Positions 21,756 to 30,947 of a stretch of 64,000 bases of DNA are shown one piece after another (within the stretch, counting starts at the first letter, position 1; every line of letters starts with the position of its first letter). The notes below the pieces were generated by a model, which was not told the origin of the DNA, made no database searches, and saw only the letters and a program-made list of their open reading frames with translations. Location of the stretch: the NCBI GenBank assembly GCA_964640725.1, contig CAZXIJ010000010.1, positions 62,001 through 126,000 of the forward strand. Direction: 5' to 3'. The position numbers and the translations under genes were made by a program. This DNA is from CALHVX01 sp964640725 (GTDB taxonomy: Bacteria; Pseudomonadota; Gammaproteobacteria; Pseudomonadales; Azotimanducaceae).

Positions 21756-22532
21756 TCAGAGTATTGGTTCAGAACGATCGGGCGACGCGAACAGCAGCCC
21801 GCCCGCGAAGAAGGCACCACAGGCATCTTCCTCACGGAACGTCACCTGCTCACGGCTTGCAGGGCTTGGAGCGAGCGCAAACTGCGCGCCGTTCAGGGCG
21901 CTGACCTTGACGACGCTCTCGCCCATATTGATGTGGCCAAAGTTGTGCGGCATGAGGGTGATGCGATCCCCCGCCGCAGACGGCACGGTGATCTCGTAGT
22001 AGCGCACCAGCGGATCGGAGCGATCTACCCAAAGGTCGGTGAGCGTGCCACCGACTTCGCCGTCAGCACCTAACACCGGCATGCCGCGGGGATCCGGATC
22101 GCCTTCCGCGAGGCTGAATCCCTGAGCAATGCGCAGCGGCACGATCTTCGGCACGCCATCGATGGTGACGTCGCAAATTTCGTCACGTTCCGGGTAGGCC
22201 GCGGGTCCCAGACGGCTTTGCAGCGGCTCGCCGGTCGGTGCCAGCGGCGCGCCAGGCCAGGGGCCGACAGGCTCCGCATTCAGCGGCGGCGGACCTTCCT
22301 TGCGAGGTACCGTAACGGCGTGACCGTTGGCCATACGGTAGGTCTTGGACGGCGGCGGGGCTGGCCAGCCCACAACCTTGACGCGCCCGCGGCGATCCGA
22401 CTCCAGCGGATAGCCCTCGCGCTTGTTCTCACGCAGCAGGTACCAGATCAGTCCCGCAAAAAACAACCAGAATGCGTAAAGCACCAATTGAGCTACGTCG
22501 ATGTAGCCAGTAATTGCGCCTGTTTCTTCCAT
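21756..22532 (-). CDS. puhA: Photosynthetic reaction centre H subunit
   Basis: PuhA caps the cytoplasmic side of the L-M heterodimer and shapes the proton path to QB. The 258-residue protein has one N-terminal membrane helix (YIDVAQLVLYAFWLFFAGLI), then the conserved LLRENKREGYPLESD and a globular PRC-barrel domain. An AGG AAAGGAA ribosome-binding sequence precedes the ATG. It is 17 bp downstream of lhaA, an adjacency conserved in purple bacteria. Confidence 0.98.
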   Translation of the reverse strand: MEETGAITGYIDVAQLVLYAFWLFFAGLIWYLLRENKREGYPLESDRRGRVKVVGWPAPPPSKTYRMANGHAVTVPRKEGPPPLNAEPVGPWPGAPLAPTGEPLQSRLGPAAYPERDEICDVTIDGVPKIVPLRIAQGFSLAEGDPDPRGMPVLGADGEVGGTLTDLWVDRSDPLVRYYEITVPSAAGDRITLMPHNFGHINMGESVVKVSALNGAQFALAPSPASREQVTFREEDACGAFFAGGLLFASPDRSEPIL

Positions 22533-22549
22533 CTTTCCTTTCCTCCAGA

Positions 22550-23998
22550 CTAACCGGGTAGTTCCACCAGCCCGAACTTTTCGGCCAAGGGCCGGGCAGC
22601 CGCAATACGAACCAGAGGCCCGATTGCAATGACAGTCGCGAAGAGCAGCAGCACTTCGCAGTGATAAACAAAGCTGTAGCCGATGTATGGCAAAGCAAGG
22701 GTTTCGCCCAGCAAGCCGTCAGCGCTCAGCCGGGACACAAAGTCTCTCAGGAATCCGCCGGCCGCCAGGCCCACGCCGAGCGCGGTGGCCTGCACCGAGC
22801 CCCAGATACCCAGGGCCAGCCCCTGGGCTGACTCTGCAGAGCGATGCATCACCGCAAACAGCATCGACAGGGAAAATAGCCCCGCTCCGAATCCAATCAA
22901 AAAAGTGCCAAGCACAAACAGCGCCAGGGCCAGCTGGGCATCGGCACGGCTCGCGCCTAAAGGCGCGGCGAAGATGACCAGGCAAAAAGCCGCGATGCCG
23001 ACCAGCACCGAAACGCCAGCCAGCCGGTACTCGTTGCCGCCTCGCTGCAAGCGCCGGGCGGCGAGGGCAAAGGCAATGAGGGTACCAAGCGCAAAGACCC
23101 CGGTGAGCCGGGTCGTCTCGGCAACGCTCAGCGCGAGAATCTGCGCGCCGTAAGGCTCCAGCAGCACGTCCTGCATGCTGAAGGCCATGGTGCCGAGGGC
23201 CAGCGCGATCAGCACCCGCCGCACTGCCGGATCGACGCCAAATTGCGTGAGCGCCTGACGGAAGTTCGTGCGCACCCGATCCGGGCGCGTCAGCTCCGGT
23301 TGACGAGGCTCCTGTTTCCAGGTCGCGACCAGATTCACGACCATGGTAAACAGCGCCGCGCCCTGCACCACCTGAATGAGCCGCAAGGGGGAATAATCAG
23401 CAAGCAACGCACCCAGCGCCCAGGCACTGAGCAACATGCCCAGCAGCAAAGTGACATACAGCAATGCGATCACGCGTGGCCGGGTACCCTCCGGGGCGAG
23501 ATCTGTGGCCAGCGCAAGGCCAGCTGTTTGAATCATGTGCATCCCGGCGCCGACCAGCAGGAACGCAAGGGCCGTCGCTGCCTCTCCCATCCACGCCGGT
23601 CCCATCGCCTGTTCCGTCAGCAGGAGCAGCGCGAAGGGCATAATCGAGAACCCGCCAAACTGTACGAGGGTGCCGAGCCACAGGAACGGCACGCGGCGCC
23701 AGCCGAGATAGGAGCGAAACTGGTCCGAGCGGTGTCCCACGAGAGCCCGCAGCGGGGCAAACAGCACCGGTACGGCAATCACTGCGGCAACCAGGGATGC
23801 CGGCACCGACATCTCGACAATCATCACGCGATTCAAAGTGCCGTTCAGCAGCACGAGCGCCAGCGCGACCGGCAGGTGGAACAGAGAGAGTCGCAACAGC
23901 CGGGCAAGCGGCAGGTCGGCGCTGGCCGCATCGGCAAAGGGCAACGCCTTCGGGCCCAGCCGGGCCCAGAAATCAGCAAAGGCAAGCGCGCGTTTCAA
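22550..23998 (-). CDS. lhaA: LH1 assembly protein LhaA (PucC-family MFS transporter-like)
   Basis: A polytopic membrane protein of about 482 residues in the BCD/PucC family of the major facilitator superfamily. Members help assemble light-harvesting complexes, possibly by handling bacteriochlorophyll. Diagnostic segments are LPLARLLRLSLFHLPVALAL, NGTLNRVMIVEMSVP and DVLLEPYGAQIL. I place the start at a TTG at 23998 that overlaps the bchM stop codon (TTGA). It gives the family N-terminus MKRALAFADFWARLGPKALP. An ATG at 24070 in the same frame would add 24 residues that overlap bchM. The bchM-lhaA-puhA order is canonical. Confidence 0.92.
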   Translation of the reverse strand: MKRALAFADFWARLGPKALPFADAASADLPLARLLRLSLFHLPVALALVLLNGTLNRVMIVEMSVPASLVAAVIAVPVLFAPLRALVGHRSDQFRSYLGWRRVPFLWLGTLVQFGGFSIMPFALLLLTEQAMGPAWMGEAATALAFLLVGAGMHMIQTAGLALATDLAPEGTRPRVIALLYVTLLLGMLLSAWALGALLADYSPLRLIQVVQGAALFTMVVNLVATWKQEPRQPELTRPDRVRTNFRQALTQFGVDPAVRRVLIALALGTMAFSMQDVLLEPYGAQILALSVAETTRLTGVFALGTLIAFALAARRLQRGGNEYRLAGVSVLVGIAAFCLVIFAAPLGASRADAQLALALFVLGTFLIGFGAGLFSLSMLFAVMHRSAESAQGLALGIWGSVQATALGVGLAAGGFLRDFVSRLSADGLLGETLALPYIGYSFVYHCEVLLLFATVIAIGPLVRIAAARPLAEKFGLVELPG

Positions 23999-24717
23999 CG
24001 ACGCTCCAGCCGAAGGGCTTGCGACGTGTAGAACCCGCGGCTGATTCGTTGCTGATCGGTCACCGACCATTCAGCGTCGGCGAGCCGGGCGGCAAGCGCA
24101 GCAACGTCCACCGGCACCAGGTCCGGGGAACGATTCTGCCGCGGCATCCACTGGCCCACCCGGTGCATGATCTTCAGCAGCGGGGTTGCGGGCGCCACGG
24201 TAAACAGAATCGATCGGCTGGTGCGGGCTTTCAGATGGTCCAGGGCATGCGCGATATCGTCAATGCCGTAGTGAATCAGGCTATCCATGGCGACAACATG
24301 GTCAAAGGTGCCAAAGGCCGGATCCAGCATGTCTCCGGCACTGAACATCAGGCTGCCTGCACTGGGCTGGCCGGCACCGGTGACCAGCTGCAGCCCGGCC
24401 GTTCGCTCTCGAGCGATGTTGACCAGATTTTCGGACAGATCGACGCCAACGACCTGCGCCCCGCGCTGCGCCAGCACTTCGGCGGTTGCGCCGGTACCGC
24501 ACCCGGCATCAAACACCCGCCGGTCATCGAGGGCATCGGGCAGCCAGCCGACAAGCGTCGCCCGCATGCTTTCCCGGCCTTCCCGCACCGTTTGGCGGAT
24601 TCGGCTGACCTTGTCGTCCGTGGTCAGCTGTGCCCAGTTGTCGAGCGCCGTGCAGTCAAAATACGTCTCGATCTGGCCGCGGCGTTGCTGGTAGCGATTG
24701 GAGAGTTCAGCAGCCAT
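23995..24717 (-). CDS. bchM: Mg-protoporphyrin IX O-methyltransferase
   Basis: The 240-residue SAM-dependent methyltransferase esterifies the C13 propionate of Mg-protoporphyrin IX, the substrate of AcsF. The SAM-binding motif I reads VFDAGCGTGATAEVLA, followed by VVGVDLSENLV and the family motif FDHVVAMDSLIHY. Its ATG overlaps the bchL stop (TAATG), indicating coupling. Length and position between bchL and lhaA are typical. Confidence 0.96.
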   Translation of the reverse strand: MAAELSNRYQQRRGQIETYFDCTALDNWAQLTTDDKVSRIRQTVREGRESMRATLVGWLPDALDDRRVFDAGCGTGATAEVLAQRGAQVVGVDLSENLVNIARERTAGLQLVTGAGQPSAGSLMFSAGDMLDPAFGTFDHVVAMDSLIHYGIDDIAHALDHLKARTSRSILFTVAPATPLLKIMHRVGQWMPRQNRSPDLVPVDVAALAARLADAEWSVTDQQRISRGFYTSQALRLERR

Positions 24718-25610
24718 TAGTCGAACCCGAGAAAATCAAAGAGTTCACGGTCTTTCATCGGCGTGATCAACGGCGCGTCCTCGCCGGCGAGCAGCCGCTC
24801 GGCCAGCTGCAGGTATTCGTTCTGCACCGCTTCGAGCTCCGGGGACGCTGGCATCTCGAACAGCGTCGACTTCTTGAGCCGGCTGCGGCGGATAATGTCC
24901 AGATCCGGGAAGTGGGCGACGCGGTTCAGCCCAACCTGTTCCAGGAAGCCGTCAATCTGATCCGTCGCCGCGCTGCGGTTGGCGATGACGCCTCCGAGCC
25001 GCACCGGGTAGTTCTTGGACTTGGCACTGATGGCGGCAACAATGCGGTTCATGGCGAAGATCGAATCGAAATCGTTCGCGGCAACAACCAATGCCCGATG
25101 TGCATGCTGCAGCGGGCTCGCAAAACCGCCGCACACCACATCGCCGAGCACGTCGAAGATCACGACGTCGGTATCTTCGAGCAGGTGGTGCTCCTTGAGC
25201 AGTTTCATGGTCTGCCCCACCACATAGCCACCGCAGCCGGTTCCTGCGGGCGGCCCCCCGGCCTCGACACACATGACGCCGTTGTAGCCCTCAAAGACAA
25301 AGTCCTCCGGGCGCAGCTCCTCGGCGTGGAACTCGACCGACTCCAACACGTCGATGACCGTCGGCATCAACGCCTTGGTCAGGGTAAAGGTTGAGTCGTG
25401 CTTCGGGTCGCAGCCGATCTGCAGCACGCGCTTGCCGAGCTTCGAAAACGCGACAGACAGGTTGGAAGAGGTCGTGCTCTTACCGATACCGCCCTTGCCG
25501 TAAAGCGCAAAGACCTGTGTGCCCTCGATCGCGACATCCGGGTCCAGGTGGACCTGGACACTGCCATCGCCATCACCGCCGACCTGCTTGACTGGAATTG
25601 CATTCGTCAC
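24717..25610 (-). CDS. bchL: Dark-operative protochlorophyllide reductase, ATP-binding L-protein
   Basis: BchL is the NifH-like homodimer that supplies electrons to BchNB for light-independent protochlorophyllide reduction. The 297-residue protein has the P-loop YGKGGIGKSTTSSNL, the switch segment FDVLGDVVCGGF and the two Cys that bind the intersubunit [4Fe-4S] cluster (GGPPAGTGCGGY region and DVVCGG). Translation starts at a GTG. The gene lies between bchH and bchM, as in most purple-bacterial clusters. Confidence 0.97.
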   Translation of the reverse strand: MTNAIPVKQVGGDGDGSVQVHLDPDVAIEGTQVFALYGKGGIGKSTTSSNLSVAFSKLGKRVLQIGCDPKHDSTFTLTKALMPTVIDVLESVEFHAEELRPEDFVFEGYNGVMCVEAGGPPAGTGCGGYVVGQTMKLLKEHHLLEDTDVVIFDVLGDVVCGGFASPLQHAHRALVVAANDFDSIFAMNRIVAAISAKSKNYPVRLGGVIANRSAATDQIDGFLEQVGLNRVAHFPDLDIIRRSRLKKSTLFEMPASPELEAVQNEYLQLAERLLAGEDAPLITPMKDRELFDFLGFD

Positions 25611-25630
25611 TGTATCTTCCCGCTCATGTT

Positions 25631-28600
25631 TCAGACTCCGACGCTGGCACCTTCGACCACTCCTTCAAAGCGATCTTCCAGCGCATCTTCTGCATCCTGC
25701 AGCGCTGCCAGGGTTTCCGGATCCGCAGACCAGTAGTCGCGCTCGTGCGCTTCCAGCATGCGTTGCGCCATTTTCACCGAGGCCAGCGGATTCAGCGCCG
25801 CCAGGCGCTCCCGCATGACCGGATCCAGCAAATAGGTGCGCGATAACTCGTTGTAAATCCAGGGATCGACCTGACCGGTCGTTGCCGACCAGCCAACGCA
25901 ATTGGTGAAGTGGCTCTCGATCTGGTGCACGCCCTCGAAACCGTGCTCAAGCATGCTTTCGTACCAGCTGGGGTTGAGCATGCGTGTGCGGCTTTCCAGG
26001 GCGACCTGGTCCGTGAGGGAGCGAACTTTGCCGCTGCCCTGGGTGTAGTCGCCGATCAGCGTCGGCACAGCGCTGCCCCGGGCGTTCTCGACCGCTCGGC
26101 TGACACCGCCCAGCGAGTCGACGTAGTGGTCAAGGCTGGTGATGCCGAGCTCGATAGAATCGAGGTTCTGGAAGGTCACATCGACTTCCGCCAGGATCAT
26201 CTCAAGCAGCTCGCCGTGTAACGCCGGTGCGCCCTGACCGCTGTAGGCGAAGCTGCGGCGCTGCATGAACATCGCCCCCAGCTCGTCCTCGGACTGCCAC
26301 AGCCCGTTCTCGACGAGCTGGTTGACGTTGGCGCCGTAGGCGCTGTCGGCGTTTCCGAATACCCGCAGCGCTGCCTCTTCGATACCGAGATCCAGCGCCT
26401 CGGCACAGCGCAGCGCCAGCGCCCGGATCGGGTTGTCGGCCTCCGGTTCGTCAGCCATCGCGCACAGGCGCACGGCTTCGGCCAGCAACGCGATCTGCTT
26501 GGGCAACAGATCGCGAAAAATGCCGGACACGGAAACCAGCACATCGACCCGGGGGCGCCCCAGCTCTTCGAGAGGAATCAGCTCCGCGCCGGACAGTCGA
26601 CCGTAGGCATCAAAACGCGGCCGGGCGCCGAGCAAAGCCAGTGCCTCACCGATCCCGACACCTTCGTTCTTGAGGTTATCGGTGCCCCACAGCACCATCG
26701 CCAACCGCTGCGGCGCGGCGCCGGTCTGAGCCGTGCAGGCGTCCAGCAATTCCTGAGCCTGCCTTGCGCCTTCTCGCATGGCCACGGCACTGGGCATGCG
26801 GGTGGGGTCGAAGCCATGCAGGTTCCTGCCTGTCGGCAGGATCGCCGGGGCGCGCAGCAGGTCGCCGCCCGGCACCGGCTCGATGTAGTCGCCATCCAGA
26901 GCGCGTAGCAAAGCCGGAATCTCGCTGTCGACCCGCAGACAATCGCGCAGGTGAACCAGTTCCAAAGCCTGCGTCTGGGCCTCCGCAGACAGGGGCGCGA
27001 GTTGTTTCGCCAGGTCCCCGTGATCGTCGCAAACCGCATCGACAATGGCAGCGGGCAACCGCACTTCGGCAGCCTGGGCTGAGGCTTCGATCAACGTTCG
27101 AATGGCCTCCTCCGGCGCCGGTTCGCCCACCACGTGCAGACCGTGCGGCACCAGTGTTTGCTCCATCTCGATCAACAGGCCATGCACTTGCAGAACCGCC
27201 TGTTCCGGGTTTTGCCAGGCGGGACTGTCCTCGCCCAGCAGTTCCAGCGCTGCGGCCTGAGCCCGCATATCGGCCAACGTCTCGCGCAATGCCTCACCAC
27301 TGGCGCCCCCGGAAGCGGCGCTGGCGCGGTAGTGGTCAATAAGGGCCCGAAGATCCGCGAAGGCCCGATAGAGCCCTGACTGGGAGATGGTCGGGGTCAG
27401 ATAGCTCACCGTCGTCGCGTTGGACCGGCGCTTGGCAATGCTGGCCTCCGACGGGTTGTTCGCCGCATACAGATATACATGGGGCAAGTCCCCAAGCAGC
27501 CGCTGCGGCCAGCAAGCGGTGCTGGTGCCGACCTGCTTGCCGGGCATGAATTCGAGGGCGCCGTGCGTTCCGAAGTGCAGTACCGAATCAGCGGCGAACT
27601 CGCGGCCCAGATAGCTGTAGAACGCGCAGAATGCATGAGTGGGCGCCAGTCCCTGCTGGAACATCAGCTTCATGGGGTCGCCTTCGTAGCCGAAGGCAGG
27701 TTGGACGCCAACGAACACATCGCCGAAATGAGCGCCCAGCACCAACAGCGATTGGCCGTCGCTCTGGTGGGTTCCGGGCGCAGGACCCCAGACCGCTTCG
27801 ACCTCGTCCAGGTACGTTGACCTGGCGACGTAGTCGTCTGCCGGGATCGTTGCACACACGTTTGCGGCCGTGCCGTAGCGAGCGCTGTTGCCCTCGAGCA
27901 GGCTCTGACGCAGGGCATCGACGCTCGCCGGCACCTCGACCTCGTACCCGCCGGCCGCCATGGCCTTGAGCAGGTTGAACAGAGAAGCGAATACAGACAG
28001 GTGAGCGGCGCTGCCGGTGCCACCGGAGTTCGGCGGGAAGTCGTAGAGCACAATCGCCACTTTGCGCTGCTCGCGCGGCAGTTTGCGCAGCTTCACCAGC
28101 TTATGCACACGATCGGCCAGAACGCCGGCCTGCTCGAGGTCGCAGGACAGGTCGTTGTCGGCATCGTTGGCGCGGCCCCCGTAAACCATCGTGCCCGTCG
28201 CGCCGTCCAGCTCCGGAATGGCAACCATCATCATGGTTTCCAGGGGCAAAAGGCCCTGTTCGCTGTGATGCCACTGATCGAGGGACTGGAACTCCAGCGC
28301 TTGCGCCGAGAGGTACGGCACGCCCAGCTCGGCCAGGATTTCCTGCGCCGCGTCAGTGTCGTTGTAGGCCGGGCCGCCAACGAGCGAGAAGCCGGTGAGC
28401 GACACCACGGCATCCACTCGCGAGCGCTGGCCCTTGCGCGCGTCGCGCAGAAATTCGTTGATGGCGGGCCGGGCATCCAGACCGCTGGCAAAGACGGGAA
28501 TAACTTTCAGGCCCCGCGCTTCCAGCGCCTCGATCACGCCGTCGTAGTGGGCGGTGTTGCCTGCCAGCACGTAGGAGCGCATGACGATCAGCCCGACGGT

Positions 28601-29401
28601 GCCCAGCACAGGGACACCGCGCGGCCGCTGCGGCTGCGGCAGGTCGGCCAACCGGGTACCGATCCGGTCCGCCATGCGCGGGTGATACAGCCCGGAGTCC
28701 GGATACTGGATCGGCGCCGGCACCTTGCCGATGCGCTTGCCCTTGGGCAGCGTGTCAGCGCTATAGCGCGCAATAAGCTGGTGGACGAGCGCCGCTACGT
28801 TCATCTCAGAGCCGAGCAGCCAGTACTGCATACTCAGGAAGTAGATGCGCAAGTCCTGAGCGGTGCCGGGAATAAAGCGCAGTACTTGCGGCAGGCGCCG
28901 CAGCATGGCCATTTGCCGCGCGCCATTGCCCGCAGCTCCGGGCTTGGCCTGCTTGCCCTCGCTGCTGCTCTGGCCGCGAAGCTTCTTGAGCCAAGCCATG
29001 CCGCTGCCCTGGCTCTTGCTCATATCGAGCGAGCCCATACGCGTCCAGCGGCAGACTTCCGGGGCAGAGAGCAGGCAAACCATGGCCCGGCACTGCAGCC
29101 GCCGCGCTTCGAGCGCATCGCGCACTGCTTCGATGTGGTCGTCCATGAACAGCATGGTGACGATCACCAGATCTGCCTCAGCGATTGCCAGGCGAGCGCT
29201 GTCGAGCGTCGCAGGCTCGCGCTCCCAGCGCGCAGCGGCATGCAGCGTCAGGGACAGGCCGGGGACCTTTTTGCGCAGGCGCTGCTCGGCACGGGCGACG
29301 GTCGACGCCAGATGACTGTCGAGCGTGACAAACGCCACCCGAATCGTCGGGGTGCTGCGCCGAGGCGCAGTGCTGCTAGCGACTGAAGTGGGCTTTGGCA
29401 T
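25631..29401 (-). CDS. bchH: Magnesium chelatase subunit H
   Basis: BchH is the large porphyrin-binding catalytic subunit that inserts Mg2+ into protoporphyrin IX together with BchI and BchD. The 1256-residue protein contains the CobN/Mg-chelatase blocks, including VLHFGTHGALEFMPGKQVG, LYAANNPSEASIAKRR and the C-terminal FTNCVGWSATTGQVDPWIY. The N-terminus has a slightly long Ser/Thr/Pro-rich extension, and the first 26 bp overlap bchB. Its partners bchI and bchD are about 26 kb away in this window. Confidence 0.97.
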   Translation of the reverse strand: MPKPTSVASSTAPRRSTPTIRVAFVTLDSHLASTVARAEQRLRKKVPGLSLTLHAAARWEREPATLDSARLAIAEADLVIVTMLFMDDHIEAVRDALEARRLQCRAMVCLLSAPEVCRWTRMGSLDMSKSQGSGMAWLKKLRGQSSSEGKQAKPGAAGNGARQMAMLRRLPQVLRFIPGTAQDLRIYFLSMQYWLLGSEMNVAALVHQLIARYSADTLPKGKRIGKVPAPIQYPDSGLYHPRMADRIGTRLADLPQPQRPRGVPVLGTVGLIVMRSYVLAGNTAHYDGVIEALEARGLKVIPVFASGLDARPAINEFLRDARKGQRSRVDAVVSLTGFSLVGGPAYNDTDAAQEILAELGVPYLSAQALEFQSLDQWHHSEQGLLPLETMMMVAIPELDGATGTMVYGGRANDADNDLSCDLEQAGVLADRVHKLVKLRKLPREQRKVAIVLYDFPPNSGGTGSAAHLSVFASLFNLLKAMAAGGYEVEVPASVDALRQSLLEGNSARYGTAANVCATIPADDYVARSTYLDEVEAVWGPAPGTHQSDGQSLLVLGAHFGDVFVGVQPAFGYEGDPMKLMFQQGLAPTHAFCAFYSYLGREFAADSVLHFGTHGALEFMPGKQVGTSTACWPQRLLGDLPHVYLYAANNPSEASIAKRRSNATTVSYLTPTISQSGLYRAFADLRALIDHYRASAASGGASGEALRETLADMRAQAAALELLGEDSPAWQNPEQAVLQVHGLLIEMEQTLVPHGLHVVGEPAPEEAIRTLIEASAQAAEVRLPAAIVDAVCDDHGDLAKQLAPLSAEAQTQALELVHLRDCLRVDSEIPALLRALDGDYIEPVPGGDLLRAPAILPTGRNLHGFDPTRMPSAVAMREGARQAQELLDACTAQTGAAPQRLAMVLWGTDNLKNEGVGIGEALALLGARPRFDAYGRLSGAELIPLEELGRPRVDVLVSVSGIFRDLLPKQIALLAEAVRLCAMADEPEADNPIRALALRCAEALDLGIEEAALRVFGNADSAYGANVNQLVENGLWQSEDELGAMFMQRRSFAYSGQGAPALHGELLEMILAEVDVTFQNLDSIELGITSLDHYVDSLGGVSRAVENARGSAVPTLIGDYTQGSGKVRSLTDQVALESRTRMLNPSWYESMLEHGFEGVHQIESHFTNCVGWSATTGQVDPWIYNELSRTYLLDPVMRERLAALNPLASVKMAQRMLEAHERDYWSADPETLAALQDAEDALEDRFEGVVEGASVGV

Positions 29402-30947
29402 CGTAAAGGGTCTCTACCGTTATCTCGGCGACGCCCTGCTCTGCAGCAAAGCGCTCGGTATTGTTGCGCGCTTTCCCGCGCACGAAAAACGGAATCTTCT
29501 TGAGCTCGGTCACCGCGTCATCGGTCCAGGTCAACGCGATATCGGCTTCCAGGTCTTCCGACGCCTCAGGCTGCGCGTCTGCCATCGGAGCTGGCGAATC
29601 CGCCTGCGCCGGGGGCGCAGCGACCGCGGTACCGCCGTGCAGGTGCGACGGGCCAGCGCCGTTGCCAAACTCGAAATCTTCGCGAAACATCGCCAGCAGA
29701 TGCTCTTCCAGCCCCATCATGAGCGGGTGCACCCAGCTGTCGAACAGGACGTTGGCACCTTCCCAGCCCATGGTCGGGCTGTAGCGTGCCGGGCAATCCT
29801 GCACGTGAAAGGGCGCTGATATGAGCGCGCAAGGCACACCCAGGCGCTTGGCCATATGCCGTTCCATCTGGGTCCCGAGCACAAGCTCCGGAGCCAGCTC
29901 TGTCACCGCCTGTTCGACCTCAAGGTAGTCATCGGTAATCAGGGGCGTGACCCTGAGCTCCGCCGCCAGCGCGCGGACGTCCCGGGCAAATTCACGGGAG
30001 TAGGTCCCCAGACCGACCACATCAAAACCCAGCTCGTCCCGGGCCACCCGGGCTGCCGCACAGGCATGGGTCGCATCACCGAATACGAACACGCGTTTGC
30101 CGGTCAGGTAAGTGGAGTCCACGCTGCGCGAGTACCACGGCAGCCGCGATTCGCCCCGGGTCTCCGGCGCCGGCAGCCCCAGCGCCTCGCACACCTGGGC
30201 AAGGAATTTGGCCGTCGCAATCGAGCCGATGGGCACCGTCCGAATCACCGGCTGCTGGTACTCCTTCTCAAGCCAACGCGCCGTCGTGTCTGCGACTTCC
30301 GGGTAGAGACAGACGTTCGCCCAGGCCGCGGGCAGCCGCGCGATGTCCGTGGGCGACGCGCCCAAGGGTGCCGCGAGGTTCACGGCGATGCCCAGCTTTT
30401 CGAGCATGCGCGTCACTTCGACAACATTGTCCCGCGCCCGGAAGCCCAGGCTGGTGGGCCCCAGCAGATTAACGCTTGGCCTGACGGTGCGCGCCGGCGC
30501 GTCGCTGCGCTTGAGCACCGCGCGAACGAGGTGATAGAAGGTTTCGCTCGCGCCGAAGTTTTCCTTGCGCGAGTAAGACGGCAGTTCCAGGGGCACGATC
30601 GGCAAAGGGAGGCCGACGCCAAGCGCCAGAGTCGCGGGCTGATCCTGAATCAGCTCCGCCGTGCAGGACTCACCGACCAGCATCAGTTCCGGCTGGAAGC
30701 GTTCCGCAGCGGCCTTGACCGTGCGCAGCACCAGGTCAGCGGTGTCGCCTCCAAGGTCCCGGGCCTGAAAGGTCGTGTAGGTCACCGGCGGGCGCCGGTC
30801 GTTGCGCTCGATCATGGTGAACAGCAGATCGGCGTAGGTATCGCCCTGGGGCGCGTGCAACACGTAGTGCACCCCTTCCATGGATGCGGCGACTCGCATA
30901 GCGCCCATGTGCGTCGGGCCTTCGTAGGTCCAGAGGGTGAGCTTCAT
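29376..30947 (-). CDS. bchB: Dark-operative protochlorophyllide reductase subunit B
   Basis: BchB is the NifK-like subunit of the BchNB catalytic component. The 523-residue protein starts MKLTLWTYEGPTHMGAMRVA. Family blocks such as LVGESCTAELIQDQP and SYSRKENFGASETFYH are present, along with the C-terminal helical domain ending LKKIPFFVRGKARNNTERFA, characteristic of ChlB/BchB. Its ATG overlaps the bchN stop by 4 bp. Confidence 0.97.
   Translation of the reverse strand: MKLTLWTYEGPTHMGAMRVAASMEGVHYVLHAPQGDTYADLLFTMIERNDRRPPVTYTTFQARDLGGDTADLVLRTVKAAAERFQPELMLVGESCTAELIQDQPATLALGVGLPLPIVPLELPSYSRKENFGASETFYHLVRAVLKRSDAPARTVRPSVNLLGPTSLGFRARDNVVEVTRMLEKLGIAVNLAAPLGASPTDIARLPAAWANVCLYPEVADTTARWLEKEYQQPVIRTVPIGSIATAKFLAQVCEALGLPAPETRGESRLPWYSRSVDSTYLTGKRVFVFGDATHACAAARVARDELGFDVVGLGTYSREFARDVRALAAELRVTPLITDDYLEVEQAVTELAPELVLGTQMERHMAKRLGVPCALISAPFHVQDCPARYSPTMGWEGANVLFDSWVHPLMMGLEEHLLAMFREDFEFGNGAGPSHLHGGTAVAAPPAQADSPAPMADAQPEASEDLEADIALTWTDDAVTELKKIPFFVRGKARNNTERFAAEQGVAEITVETLYDAKAHFSR

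Noticed and set aside
28001..29386. Plus-strand open frame of 461 codons
   Set aside because: Antisense to the conserved N-terminal part of bchH.
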